64,000 nucleotides of DNA, taken from Panonychus citri (lineage: Eukaryota > Arthropoda > Arachnida > Trombidiformes > Tetranychidae). Shown one piece after another: positions 9,776 through 20,327 of this stretch. Below the pieces are notes generated by a model. That model had not been told where the DNA came from. It ran no database searches and was given only the letters and a program-made list of their open reading frames with translations. The first letter of the stretch is position 1. Each line of letters begins with the position of its first letter. The position numbers and the translations under genes were made by a program. The stretch spans positions 2,728,001-2,792,000 of the forward strand of contig NW_026515545.1 in assembly GCF_014898815.1 (NCBI RefSeq), given 5' to 3'.

Positions 9776-10521
9776 TCAGCTACTTGTAAGTAGAGAAATA
9801 ATTAAACAATAAAGGTAAATGAAAAAGTGAACCAATTGAAAACAAAGATGAACAATGGAATGAGTTGTGTACTGTTTCAAGTTCCCTCGGTGATAAATTT
9901 CCGTTGGATCAAAAAGTCCCATGTTTCCTTGTGGCACTGAACAGTATCTAAATTAACAGAAATCAGATTAATTAGTTAAATAAAAAGACACCTGTAAGTT
10001 AATTGTAATAGTATTTGAAAAGTCATTGATTGAATCTGTTTCTCTCAATTTTTGTTGACAAAAAGACAACACAATTCAATCAATCATCCACTATCATGTA
10101 CTACCAATCATGATTGTCATCTTTTCCATTTAACTTACCTGTAAATCATCCACAAGGTTAAAGGAGCATTGAAAATGAACAAAATCCAATGACCGGTCAA
10201 AAGAAGAGCAATTGTTATGATCCCATGACCGAATATTTCTAATTTAACAAGTGGATTAAGTTTATTACAACAATCGCGAGCGTTGATATAATCACATTCC
10301 AAATCTGAAAGGGTAATAATCTAAAACGAAAATAACAAATCAAACACATTAAAACAAATTATTCGATTCGAGAGAGAGAGAACAAAAAACAATAGAAACC
10401 AAAAAAGAGAATAAAAAAAAGCAAAAATTAAAAGAGAGAAACTTACAAAATAAATAGAGAGAAAAAGTAAACATCCAGTGTCAGCGATTGCGAATGCAAA
10501 CAAAAGCGATTCCAAATTCAT
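9776..10521 (-). CDS. CNIH4: Cornichon family AMPA-receptor auxiliary/cargo receptor, CNIH4-type
   Basis: Three exons (10447-10521, 10139-10320, 9776-9947) give 142 residues, close to the family length of about 140. The joined protein contains IITLSDLECDYINARDCC, HWILFIFNAPLTLW and VPQGNMGLFDPTEIYHRG, which match CNIH4 rather than CNIH1-3. Three hydrophobic helices are visible: the N-terminus, the GHGIITIALLL to MIYR region, and the C-terminal LVHFFIYLYCLIISLL. The family acts in COPII vesicles as an ER export receptor for membrane proteins; CNIH4 is linked to GPCR export. The gene is divergent from BRF1, with 352 bp between start codons. Confidence 0.92.
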
Positions 10522-10873
10522 TTTGTTAATTAGTGTTTAATCAATTGGTCCAAAATGTTAATCACTTTAATTGTTGAAAATTGAAACAAAAACAAAATGA
10601 ATTCAAGTGACTAATGAGAGAGTAAGTGTCATGCTCATTACATTGAATTCTTGGCGTTGATTTGAAAAACGCGCGAGAAACTCGGTTGCCAATGGAAACC
10701 AAATTAAAGGGAAAATCATCTAATTAAACTTTGATCAATGAGTCTTTTTCTTAATCTGTAAACAATAATTTTAATTTCATTTTCAATATTTTATCATTTT
10801 GATTGTAATCAAGTGGATTTGTTTTAATTGTTTTACTTTTTTTTGTGACTGTTTATTTTAGCCATTCTAAAGG
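10522..10873. promoter_or_regulatory. Shared CNIH4/BRF1 bidirectional promoter region
   Basis: 352 bp separate two divergent start codons. The region includes a GC-richer patch (GAAAAACGCGCGAGAAACTC, 10662-10681) and a pyrimidine-rich TTTATTTTAG just before the BRF1 ATG. The latter could be an acceptor for a noncoding first exon. Confidence 0.45.
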
Positions 10874-12622
10874 ATGGCTTCTCGGCAAAGTTGCCCTAAA
10901 TGTGGCTCAAGTGATTTGGAAACTGATGCTGCCAGAGGTGACACTGTTTGTACTAATTGTGGTTCAGTTCTTGAAGATAATTTAATTGTAAGCGAGGTTC
11001 AATTTCAAGAGGGTAGTCATGGTGGTTCCAATATTATTGGACAAACCATTTCGGTTGATAATGGGTTTCAAGGTCTTTCCATGGGAGGTATGATGGCCAC
11101 TGGTAAAGAATCAAGGCAAATAACATTAGATCGAGCTAGGAAAAGGATCAAAGCAATCGGTGCATCTTTAAGCCTTAACAATCATTGTATGGACATGGCT
11201 TTCAATTTCTATAAGATGGCTTTGAGTAAACGTTTAACTTGTGGTAGGAAAAATAATCACGTCATCGCTGCTTGTATTTATATTACTTGTCGTGTGGAAT
11301 GTACTTCACATATGTTACTCGATTTATCTGATTTGATGCAGGTAAATGTCTATGAACTTGGACGAACCTATTTAAAGTTATCTGGTGCTCTCTGTTTAAA
11401 CATTCCTGTTCTGGATCCATGTTTGTATATTGTAAGATTTGCCCATAAATTAGGTTTAGAGGAAAAGACTCATGATGTCGAAATGACTGCTCTTCGTTTA
11501 GTTCAAAGGATGAAAAGAGACTGGATGGACACCGGTCGCAGGCCTTCAGGACTTTGTGGAGCTGCTTTACTTGTGGCTACTCGATTGAATAACATTGAAC
11601 GATCGGTAAAGGAAGTTGTTGATATTGTTAAAGTTTGCGAGACAACAATTAGGAAACGTTTAAATGAATTTAGTGATACACCAACAAGTAAATTAACTTT
11701 AGATGAGTTCATGACGGTTGACCTGGAAGGAGAGGAAGATCCTCCTTGCTACAAAATGGCTAATAGGAAAGCAAAATCGATTGTGGAAGATAAAAAGCAA
11801 TTGGAAGAAGCGGAAACTCAGGTGGCCAAAATTCAACAGCAAATAGAGGAAAAATTGGATAGTTTAAGGAAAAAATTTCGTTCACCTTATGTCACATTGG
11901 CAGATATTGAAGAGCTTGCACCTAAACGTAAAACTGTCGGAGATGAAGGAATAGAAGACGATTACGTGGATGTAGAAGAAGTTATTGAGAAAATAGTGGA
12001 AGAAAATCATTTCAATATAATCAGAGAAATTGTTGGACAAGATAATCCTCAAGCTGATTCTTTCCTTCAACAACTTCAAACTTTCAGGCCAACAGCCGCT
12101 AGTCTAGGAATTAGAGAATCTTTAAATTTAGGATTTACCAATGGATCAGATGAGGAAAATGGTGATATGATCAATCAAGAAGATGATGTAGATAATGAAT
12201 ATGACGAAGATACTGACATTGATGATGAAGAAAATAATTCAATCAATTTACCAACTTCAGAAGATAATCAAAGCTCATCCGAATCTAAAGAATCGGGAGT
12301 CTTAGATTTAGAAGGAATTGACGATACTGAATTGGATAATTATATTCTATCATCTGCAGAAATTCAGGCGAAAACTAAATTATGGTATTCGGCGAACGCT
12401 GAATACTTAAAGGAAATGGAAGAGAAAGAGAAACGTAAAGCTGAAGAAGAAGCCGAAAGAGCCAAAAAGGAGAGTTTAGGTGAAGTTCAACCGAAAAAGA
12501 AACGTAAAAGCAAAAAGAAAACACCAATTGAGGCCAACACGGCCGGAGAAGCGATTGAAAAAATGTTAGAAGAGAGAAAACTATCAAATAAGATTAACTA
12601 TGATGTTCTAAGAAGATTGTAA
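10874..12622 (+). CDS. BRF1: Transcription factor IIIB subunit BRF1
   Basis: A single exon of 582 residues. The N-terminal zinc ribbon (CPKCGSSD about residues 8-14, then CTNCGSVLEDN) is followed by two cyclin-like TFIIB repeats (about 90-275) with HVIAACIYITCR, MLLDLSDLMQVNVYELG, RRPSGLCGAALLVATR and VKVCETTIRKRLNEF. The acidic middle leads to Brf homology regions, including LDLEGIDDTELDNYILS and AGEAIEKMLEERKLSNKINYDVLRRL at the very C-terminus. BRF1 with TBP and BDP1 forms TFIIIB, which recruits RNA polymerase III to tRNA and 5S genes. The long vertebrate tail after the NYDVLR block is absent. It is intronless in its coding region, while most neighbours are split. Confidence 0.95.
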   Translation: MASRQSCPKCGSSDLETDAARGDTVCTNCGSVLEDNLIVSEVQFQEGSHGGSNIIGQTISVDNGFQGLSMGGMMATGKESRQITLDRARKRIKAIGASLSLNNHCMDMAFNFYKMALSKRLTCGRKNNHVIAACIYITCRVECTSHMLLDLSDLMQVNVYELGRTYLKLSGALCLNIPVLDPCLYIVRFAHKLGLEEKTHDVEMTALRLVQRMKRDWMDTGRRPSGLCGAALLVATRLNNIERSVKEVVDIVKVCETTIRKRLNEFSDTPTSKLTLDEFMTVDLEGEEDPPCYKMANRKAKSIVEDKKQLEEAETQVAKIQQQIEEKLDSLRKKFRSPYVTLADIEELAPKRKTVGDEGIEDDYVDVEEVIEKIVEENHFNIIREIVGQDNPQADSFLQQLQTFRPTAASLGIRESLNLGFTNGSDEENGDMINQEDDVDNEYDEDTDIDDEENNSINLPTSEDNQSSSESKESGVLDLEGIDDTELDNYILSSAEIQAKTKLWYSANAEYLKEMEEKEKRKAEEEAERAKKESLGEVQPKKKRKSKKKTPIEANTAGEAIEKMLEERKLSNKINYDVLRRL

Positions 12623-12946
12623 CATTAACCTTGTAAATAGAAACAAAATTATTTTATATCTTGTAAAAAAAGAAAAAGAAAAATATCATTTTGACAAAAA
12701 ATCTTTTGTTTACCTTTTTTGTTTTCTTCTTTTCCATTAAATGTCTAAAGTTAAATCTCTTTAAAAGAGCCAATGGATTAATTTGTTTTCTTGTTTTCTA
12801 AATTTTTGATCATTTGTTTTTCTTGTAAACGAAAATGTTGAAAATTATTGTTTCATTTGTGATCATTTGTTATTAGAAATTTGTGATTTATTCTTGGGGG
12901 AGGTTCACTTGTTGCTATTTCATTCTAGTTATGCTAATTAGTGAAA

Positions 12947-12980
<34 letters not shown>

Positions 12981-13168
12981 GTTCTCAAATTGTTGCTCAT
13001 CTAAATCTTGTTTATCTTCCTATAAGGGATAAGGGATTTAACTATTGTCATCAATTCAAGTTCTGGGTTTGTGTTTACATTTATGAGCTTTATATGTGGT
13101 ACCGATGGTTGAGAATCCATTTTGAGTAGATTTTGGTTTAAAGATATGTTTATGTTGGTGGTGGTAAT
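12623..13168. other. BRF1 3' flank
   Basis: AT-rich BRF1 3' UTR and intergenic sequence with a short (CT)n run at 12949-12979. No other feature seen. Confidence 0.45.
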
Positions 13169-13429
13169 TTTTTTTAATCAATTGATAGTTTAATTACTAA
13201 TTTTCACAAAAATTCATAAATGAGAGAAGGGTAAAGAGGGAGAGGGAGAGAGAGAGAGTGTGTGTGTGTGTATGTGTGAGAGAGAGAGAGATTGGAGAAA
13301 AGGGTTCTCAGATATAGAGAGAAGAGCGTAAGAGAGTGAGAGAAAGAGAGGAAGAAAGAGAGACAAAGAAGACAAAGAGAGATAAAGGAGAGAGATTTTG
13401 TATGGCGGTGTTGTATCAATTTTCCACCG
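13169..13429 (-). repeat. Repeat copy A in the Rho1 3' flank
   Basis: Resembles 20140-20324. Shared blocks are TTTTTAATCAATTGAT and ACTAATTTTCACAAAAATT on the left, a GA/GT microsatellite core (13236-13400), and TTTGTATGGCG on the right. In both copies the unit lies just downstream of a minus-strand stop codon in the same orientation. It may be a dispersed element or a shared 3' UTR module. Confidence 0.7.
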
Positions 13430-13472
13430 AAAAAAGGAGATAAAAGCGTTAAACATTGCAAAATAACGACAA

Positions 13473-14327
13473 TTAGAGAATAAGACACTTCGTCCTTTTC
13501 TTTCTTTTGGTCTGGAGAGCAGCTCTGGTTGCTGTCTCAAACACTTCACGGACACCTTCCTTCGTTTTAGCGGAGCATTCCAAATATCCATAGGCGTTAA
13601 TCTTTTCAGCCATAGCTCGGCCTTCCTCTGGAGTTACCGGCTTCTGTTTCATTTTTGATAGCTCTTTAATAGTGTGGCTATCATTTCGCAGGTCCTTCTT
13701 ATTTCCAACAAGTATTATGGGTACATTTGGGCAAAAATGCCGTACCTCGGGTGTCCATTTTTCCGGAATATTTTCCAAACTGTCTGGACTATCAATTGAG
13801 AAGCACATTAAGATGACATCAGTGTCTGGATAGGAGAGAGGTCGTAGCCTGTCGTAATCTTCCTGTCCAGCAGTGTCCCATAATGCTAATTCAACCTTGA
13901 ATTGAATTGAAGGAGAGAGAAAGAGAAAGAGAAGATAAAAGATAAAATAAAACAAAACAAGAAAAACAAAATGTCAAATTAGAAAATTGTATCCTCTTTT
14001 CAACAAACAAACAAAAAAGAAGAAAAAAAATAAGCAAAGGTCTTAAAAGGAAATGTTGAATCTAAACAGAATAGCAGAATATACATAAAAATAAAAGGAA
14101 AGATAGGATGAGTAAAGAGAGAAGAGAAACAAAAAAAAAGAGAAGAAGATAGAATAGAAAATCTATTTTACCTGTTTACCATCAACCTCAATGTCAGCAA
14201 CATAATTCTCAAAAACAGTTGGCACATAGACCTCAGGAAATTGATCCTTACTGAATACAATTAATAGGCAAGTTTTACCACACGCACCATCCCCAACGAT
14301 GACCAATTTTTTTCGTATTGCTGCCAT
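13473..14327 (-). CDS. Rho1: Rho1 small GTPase (RhoA orthologue)
   Basis: Two exons (14172-14327 and 13473-13895) give 192 residues. The P-loop GDGACGKTC, effector loop VPTVFENYVADI, switch II WDTAGQEDYDRLRPLSYPDT, NKKDL and the ECSAK loop are all intact. The polybasic tail ends in the CAAX box CLIL, whose final Leu predicts geranylgeranylation and membrane attachment. RhoA-type GTPases control actomyosin, cytokinesis and cell shape through ROCK and formins. The junction falls after DGKQ in the switch region. The gene is divergent from PCMT1. Assignment to RhoA rather than Rac or Cdc42 rests on PDTDVILMCFSIDSPDSLENI. Confidence 0.96.
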
Positions 14328-14977
14328 AATAATAAAATAACTGAATGGCGGTTAGAAAAAAAACACAGATGAGAAAAAAAAAGAAATAGAAAAAAAAGAG
14401 AAAGTAATAGAATTAAAATGGGGACTACAAGGTGTGGTCTTTGTATTGAAAGGTGAAAATGAATTCACTCTGCTGCCATACAGCGTCTAAATACTCAAGA
14501 AAAACAAGTTAAAAGAGAATAATTTAATTTTCTTTTATTAATTGTTCTTCTGGTGGTTCACAGTTTATTTAGAAAATAGAAAATAAATTAAAATACTCAC
14601 CTTAGAATACTAACAAATTGAGTAACAATAAAACTACTTGTAGATAAAATTACCTTAAACAATCAAAATAAATTTCACCGTAAATGCAGTGAATACAAAC
14701 TGAAAGATTTTCTACAAACTCTCTGTCTATTTCTCTGTCTATTATTCGTCTTCTTGACAGTCTCACAAATGGAAAACACAATTTGTAGATTAGTTAATGT
14801 TCCCCTTGTTTTGGAACATTTTTTTTCGGTTTTCGTTAATTGTTTGAGATTTTGACTTCATTCGGTTGATTGTTTAATTTTATATTCGTTTGATTGTTTT
14901 ACTGTTTCTGATTTGTTCCTTTTTGTTGAGTTATTTCTGTTTCCATCATTAGGGTGTTTAATATTCGTTTGTTGTCA
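14328..14977. promoter_or_regulatory. Divergent Rho1/PCMT1 upstream region
   Basis: About 650 bp between start codons. A purine-rich segment lies next to Rho1 (14345-14410). A candidate noncoding Rho1 exon could sit near 14460-14600, but I cannot fix its borders. Confidence 0.4.
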
Positions 14978-15817
14978 ATGGCTTGGAAATGTTCTGGAAG
15001 GGACAATATTAATTTGATTGAGAATTTAAAGAGAAATGGAATCATTACTTGTGATCGAGTTGAAAGGTCAATGTTAGCGGTTGATCGGTCCAATTATTGT
15101 CAATCTAATCATTTCACTGATGCTCCACAAAAGATTGGATTTGCTGTTACCATTTCAGCTCCTCATATGCATGCTTATGCTTTAGAGTATTTTAAAGATC
15201 ATTTGGTTGAAGGTGCAACTGCTCTCGATGTTGGTTCTGGTTCGGGTTATTTAACTGCTTGTATGGCTCATATGGTTGGTCCAACTGGTAAAGTCTATGG
15301 AATTGATCATATTCCTGAACTAGTTGAACAATCAAAGGTCAATATTGAGAAAGATTCACCTGATTTACTTTCATCTGGTAGAGTTACATTAATTGGTATG
15401 TAATTAAGATTTTATATCAATAAGTTTATTTCTTTTGTAATTTTCCTTTTTCCTTTTTCATTTATTATGTTCATTAACTAGTTGGTGATGGTCGTAAAGG
15501 TCATCAACCAGGAAGTCCATATGATGCTATCCATGTTGGTGCAGCAGCTCCAGTTCTACCTGAAGATGTAAGTTACAATCAATGACCATCAATCTGAAAT
15601 TGTGTTAATTTTGAACCTTTTTCGTTTAATTCTACAGCTTGTTAATCAATTGAAACCCGGTGGAAGATTAATCATACCTGTTGGTCCAGAGAAAGAAGGA
15701 CAAAAATTAGAACAAATTGATAAATTACTCGATGGAAGTGTCAAACGAACTACAGTTATGAATGTCATTTATGTCCCATTAACTGATCGAGAAGCTCAAT
15801 GGCCAACAAAGAAATGA
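14978..15817 (+). CDS. PCMT1: Protein-L-isoaspartate O-methyltransferase
   Basis: Three exons (14978-15395, 15482-15567, 15638-15817) give 227 residues, the same length as human PCMT1. The start is the ATG of MAWKCSG, matching the MAWKSGG family start; an in-frame ATG eight codons upstream is less likely. The SAM-binding motif LDVGSGSGYLTACMA, DRSNYC with its downstream SAPHMHAYALE substrate-binding block, and LKPGGRLIIPVG are present. The enzyme repairs isoaspartyl residues formed in ageing proteins, using S-adenosylmethionine, in the cytosol. An AATAAA signal lies 44 nt after the stop. Confidence 0.95.
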
Positions 15818-15860
15818 ATGTTGCTAAAAGAAAACAATTTTAAACATAAATTTTGGCGAC

Positions 15861-15866
15861 AATAAA
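15861..15866 (+). terminator. Polyadenylation signal AATAAA for PCMT1
   Basis: Canonical hexamer 44 nt downstream of the PCMT1 stop codon on the coding strand. Confidence 0.6.
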
Positions 15867-16107
15867 CTACTCAGTCAATGTAAATCATTATTCTATTAAT
15901 ATCCTGGTGTTATGATCGGTCCATCGGTTGATCCAAAATTGAAAATGACAAAATGACAAAAAGAGTTGATCAGTTTTTTACTTGTGAAAGACAATTCGAA
16001 ACTATTTAATTTAGTCGCAGAAATTTAGGTAGATAATAGTATTAGTACATTGAAAAAGAAAAGTTGACAATCAGTTGTCTTGAGGAAGTAAAAAGTGAAA
16101 CAATTGA

Positions 16108-16812
16108 TTAATTTTTGGTTTTTTCGCAGGGAATCCAATTGGAAGGATTGTATCGATTAATCAAATATTGAATGACTTGATTATCGTTAAATCGGCCTCG
16201 AGTCCAACAATTGGAACATTGAGTTTGTAAAGGAAATTGGACTTTTGGAAAGAACGGATCTTGAGTTGGATCGCCGGCGATTCTTTTGTTGACTGAATTG
16301 TGAACAGACCAAAGATATCGAATAGATGAAAATGGATCCGATTGATGAATTACTTGGAACATGTCGATTGTCTCATTGATGAAATGTTGTCGACACTCTT
16401 GACATGAGAAAAAGTCTCTGATGAATGAACGCATCGTAAAAGCGACCTGATGATTAGTTAATTGTCCATCAACTTGGAGATACTCGGCTACAGACAATGT
16501 GTGCCAAAGAAGCCACAAGGAACAAGTGTAACCTCGATAAATTGGATTAGATCCTCGACAAGTGATCCAATTGTTTGGCTTAGGAAGACGATGAACTTGT
16601 TGCAATTGGTTAATTTTCCTAATCAATTGGTTAACTGAAATGGAATCTAGAGAATCATTGGTTAACAATTGATTCTCATATGATTCTAGTGATTGTGATA
16701 AATGATTGAAAAAAGGTTTTCCTGTTGATGAATTAGTGAATGGAAAGTAATTAGCAATGAGATTGGTAAAATTTTTCAATGAATTAATTTTTTTCCAATG
16801 AATAATTGTCAT
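16108..16812 (-). CDS. QSOX-type FAD sulfhydryl oxidase, Erv domain only
   Basis: An intronless ORF of 234 residues matches the C-terminal half of quiescin sulfhydryl oxidase. It starts inside the helix-rich region (SLKNFTNLIANYFPF) and continues through the Erv/ALR domain: WITCRGSNPIYRGYTCSLW, the FFSCQEC redox CxxC, HNSVNKRIAGDPTQDP for FAD binding, and the distal CSNC. QSOX enzymes normally carry N-terminal thioredoxin domains and make disulfides in secreted proteins, passing electrons to oxygen. Here those domains are absent: an in-frame TGA lies two codons before the ATG and no upstream exon is visible. No signal peptide is seen. Either a 5'-truncated retrocopy with an intact frame or a stand-alone Erv oxidase. 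Confidence 0.8.
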   Translation of the reverse strand: MTIIHWKKINSLKNFTNLIANYFPFTNSSTGKPFFNHLSQSLESYENQLLTNDSLDSISVNQLIRKINQLQQVHRLPKPNNWITCRGSNPIYRGYTCSLWLLWHTLSVAEYLQVDGQLTNHQVAFTMRSFIRDFFSCQECRQHFINETIDMFQVIHQSDPFSSIRYLWSVHNSVNKRIAGDPTQDPFFPKVQFPLQTQCSNCWTRGRFNDNQVIQYLINRYNPSNWIPCEKTKN

Positions 16813-16918
16813 AAATCAAAATTGACTGTCGAAATATTTAACTCATTGGTTGGTTACAACATGAGTAACAATTTAATCTTCAAGGGTAACATTTCAGAAT
16901 AAGAATGACATTGATTCC

Positions 16919-17442
16919 TTATTTTGTTACAACAACCTCATTAATGGGTGAATCTTCAATTAATTTAGGTGCATCACTTGATAGAATACCATGTGAGGCT
17001 ATAACGTATATTCTAGTTGCTCCCTTTTCTCTTGAAAATTCAGCAGCAGCAACATAATAGACAACATCATCAATCATATCTTAAACCATGATAGCGATTC
17101 GTCCAGAAACATCACCAACTACGGTAATCGGGGTTTCCTCTTTAGAAGCCAAAGTCGGCATAATATCGAGACCAGGATCTAACGGTTTGGGTGCAGGTTC
17201 CACAGTGGGTGGTGAATATCTTCCATCGACTTCATCAGATTCAGCGGTTTTCTGTGGTTCACCATGAAGAACAGCAATTCCCAAACGAAGACGCTCAGCT
17301 TATGATGACGCCTTTTCGGCTGATCCCGAATCTTTAGCCACTATCTCAGCACTTTCATAATCAGGAATAGAATCGTGAATTTATTGTGAAAGAAAGGGTG
17401 AAGCTCGTAAATGATCGTATCGTAATAGAATAATACTTTTTA
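16919..17442 (-). pseudogene. PRPSAP (PRPP synthetase-associated protein) pseudogene
   Basis: One uninterrupted reading frame on the minus strand matches the C-terminal half of PRPSAP. It contains LRASPFLSQ, PDYESAEIVAKDSG, AERLRLGIAVLHGEPQ, VDGRYSPP, ITVVGDVSGRIAIMV and SHGILSSDAPKLIEDSPINEVVVT. Three in-frame TAA codons interrupt it, at 17381-17383, 17300-17302 and 17081-17083; the first two replace residues that are Tyr in PRPSAP. A fourth TAA at 16919-16921 ends the match before the family C-terminus. There are no frameshifts and no introns, suggesting a recently dead retrocopy truncated at both ends. It is upstream of the QSOX-like ORF on the same strand. Confidence 0.82.
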
Positions 17443-17714
17443 ATAACTGATCAAGAATGAAAAGATCTCGATGAAACTAATTTGCGTTTAAAGATCAACA
17501 TGATGATCAAATTTGATTCAAATGAATGAATATGATTAAACAGAACGTAACAGCCAAATGTTTTTCTAACGATCGATCAAAATAAATGACAAAGTGACCT
17601 GAAAGTTACTAGCGCTCGTAAGAATAAATATCTGGTTGTTACGCTCTAAATATAAAAAGAATAATATAAAAAATTGTACAAAGTTAATAATTTTGTAAAG
17701 TCGATTAAGAGAAA
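17443..17714. other. Short gap, nothing seen
   Basis: AT-rich sequence between the pseudogene and the PARG stop codon. It presumably includes the PARG 3' UTR. Confidence 0.4.
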
Positions 17715-19452
17715 TTAAGTTGATTCTGTTAAAAATTTTCTTATGACATAATCAAATAATGGTTCCTTTTCTTGGTCCAAATCAAGGGATGAAACATAAT
17801 CACCATAATCAATTAAAAATTGATACAATTGACCAGTTGTGATTTTTTTTTGTCCTAAACTGTTAACAATTAGACTCATATCAGTTGATAGTTTGGCATC
17901 ACCAAAGGTAAAATACATAACATCTCGTCCCGATAATGAAGCAGCAATTAACTGTATTAGAGACTTTAATTGTGGATCACCTCGAAAAACACCACAACCC
18001 CAATTACCAGTGGCGACGGCACAAAGATGTTTACGGTCCAATTTCCGTCTATCCATAAATGCGACATAAGCCTTGGTTAATTCTCGATCAATGAATAATC
18101 TTTTATATTGATCACGAACTTTATTACCAGGAAAAGATTTCGCATCCATGGCCACAATTTTGGTATAACGTCGACCCCATTCATCTAATTGCGTTGGATC
18201 ATAATAATTACCATCAAAGAGAAATGTATTACCATAACCAGAATATTTGTTAAATTGTTCCGTTCCAGTGATTAAAAGACATTCATTTTCAAGGAGAGTT
18301 TCAGTGAATAACATGGAGACCATTAATTCCGGATTAATTACAAATCTAATCTCTTCCTGTACAAGGCCAGATCGCAATACACCACCGCCGACACATTTAT
18401 TTGCAAAATCGGCCTGAATCATACCATAACCATGAGATTCAATGGTTCCTTTCAAATGGACGGAAACTTTGGACAATTTTAATGATGATGATGACCAGTT
18501 GACCATTTCATTTTCTTCCAAGTGTCGCCTTTCAAATGAGACAATACCCTTAGGAGGTTCACTGACCACTCGATGTAAATAGTTCAATATACATTTAAGC
18601 TTTTCCAGTTTACGATTAAAACGATCATCTTTGGGTGATGAGAATAATCTGAAGAAGATAAAAAGAAAAAGTAAATTGTTAACAATAAGCTTATAAGAAT
18701 ATAATTTGAATTCTAATTTTTTCTTTTTTTTTCGTATTTATATTCACTTACTTGGAGAATGAGAAATCTTGTAATTTGAATTGTTTGTGTTCTGGAAAAG
18801 TACAAAAAAATCCATTACAAAGTAACGATGATATTTGTTGTTGACTAAAAAATAATGAATGATTAGATCGCTGCTTTAAGATTGGAATTGGTTGACGAAT
18901 TAATTTGGGTAAATCAACAGTTAATTTAATCATTTTGGGTAAAATGATTGAGAAAAAGTGTTCACGTTCACTTGGAGTATAACATTCATCTAGGAGAGTT
19001 GATAAAACACTGAAACTTTCTTTAATCAGGCCTGGATTATAATCTTTAATAACAGAGATTAGGTTAGTTGTTGTCAAGATTGAACTTGATGTAAGTAGAT
19101 TAACAATTTTTGTCCATTCACTTGTTCCCAATAGTTTATGTTTAGATTGATTGTCAACCTTAAAAGGCATTCTAACATAATCTGAAGGTAATGAATTCGA
19201 TGGTATCACTAAAGATGAATAAGATGGCGATAATACCCATGAAGATGCTGTTGATGACCAATTGTAAACAAATCGTTCAGGGTAAGGTTTGGGTGGGCCA
19301 TCGGTAGATAAAGGGATCTGATAGAAAATTGTTTTATCCAATGAAGCTTTTAATTCACCAAGAGAATAAGAGCAATCCGGTTCACGATTTAATTCGAAAT
19401 CTTCATCTCCCGCCGGCGGAACTTCCATAATTGTAAAATTAATTAGACACAA
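17715..19452 (-). CDS. PARG: Poly(ADP-ribose) glycohydrolase
   Basis: Two exons (18752-19452 and 17715-18648) join in frame to give 544 residues, or 536 if translation starts at the second Met (19428, MEVPPAGDEDF). The N-terminal part is the helical accessory domain. The catalytic macrodomain carries DFANKCVGGGVLRSG followed by LVQEEIRF, the PARG signature with its catalytic Glu pair, then TGTEQFNKYSGYGNTF and ATGNWGCGVFRGD. PARG hydrolyses ribose-ribose bonds of poly(ADP-ribose) made by PARPs in DNA repair and chromatin signalling. The protein lacks the long regulatory N-terminus of vertebrate PARG. The 103-nt intron has GTAAGT and TTCAG ends. Confidence 0.94.
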
Positions 19453-20139
19453 TAAACTTTACCATTGCAGAGAAAATTAATCAAAGTAAATTAATTGAGG
19501 AAAACTATTAATCAACATGAGACAATTTTGATAAGAATTTTTTGTTTACCTTTACAACTTTATCGGCGCTCACCAGATGGAAGCACAAGCGAATTCTAAA
19601 AAAAATTCTGATCATGAGCAGTGAGAGAATGAGAAAAATTGATTCGATAAACTTTCAGAACTTATTAGGATGATTATCTTTTTGGAAGAAAATATCGAAA
19701 CGTTACTAATAATATGTAAACATATTCCATCGAGTAAAAAATAATCAGCATCATTCATTTCATCAGTTTGATTGTCAGAATTACCGAACGAAAACTTTAG
19801 ATGAGAATAAAAGTTTTTGTTTTGATCTTGAAGAATTTGATAAATAATTAAAATAGACTAATTATCTTGTCAATTAGGTTCCAGGTGAAATTGAAGTAAC
19901 TTGACAAACTTGGTCAATTCGAACGTTGAATAGATTTTCCAATTCTATTGGAATATATTCATTTCGAACCAGAGTTCTGACTCTATAAGAAAATTGCTCG
20001 AAAAGTAAACTAATTCAGTTACTAAGACGCTTCTTCAAGTGTCAGGTTAACATTTACCGTTATGAATTTTGTATTAAATTGATGATAAAGTTCATATGAA
20101 GATGATTTTAATAGTCTTTTTTATGTATAATGAAGGTAG
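19453..20139. other. PARG upstream / Phox2 downstream region
   Basis: AT-rich and without a supported ORF. It should contain the PARG promoter. Confidence 0.4.
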
Positions 20140-20324
20140 TTTTTTTAATCAATTGATGTTTATTACTAATTTTCACAAAAATTTGATTCTTAAATGAGAG
20201 ATGAGATGAGATAGAGAGAGAGAGAGAGAGAGAGAAAAGGATGACAAGAGATGAGAAAAAGGATTGACAAGATATATATCATAATAGAGAGAAAGAGAGA
20301 TATTTGTATGGCGATGTAATCAGT
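20140..20324 (-). repeat. Repeat copy B in the Phox2 3' flank
   Basis: Second copy of the unit at 13169-13429. It has the same left block (TTTTTTAATCAATTGAT, ATTACTAATTTTCACAAAAATT), a GA-rich core, and the same right block TTTGTATGGCG. It ends only a few bases from the Phox2 stop codon. An AATAAA on the minus strand inside the left block (about 20158-20163) could be the gene's polyadenylation signal. Confidence 0.7.
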
Positions 20325-20327
20325 TTA

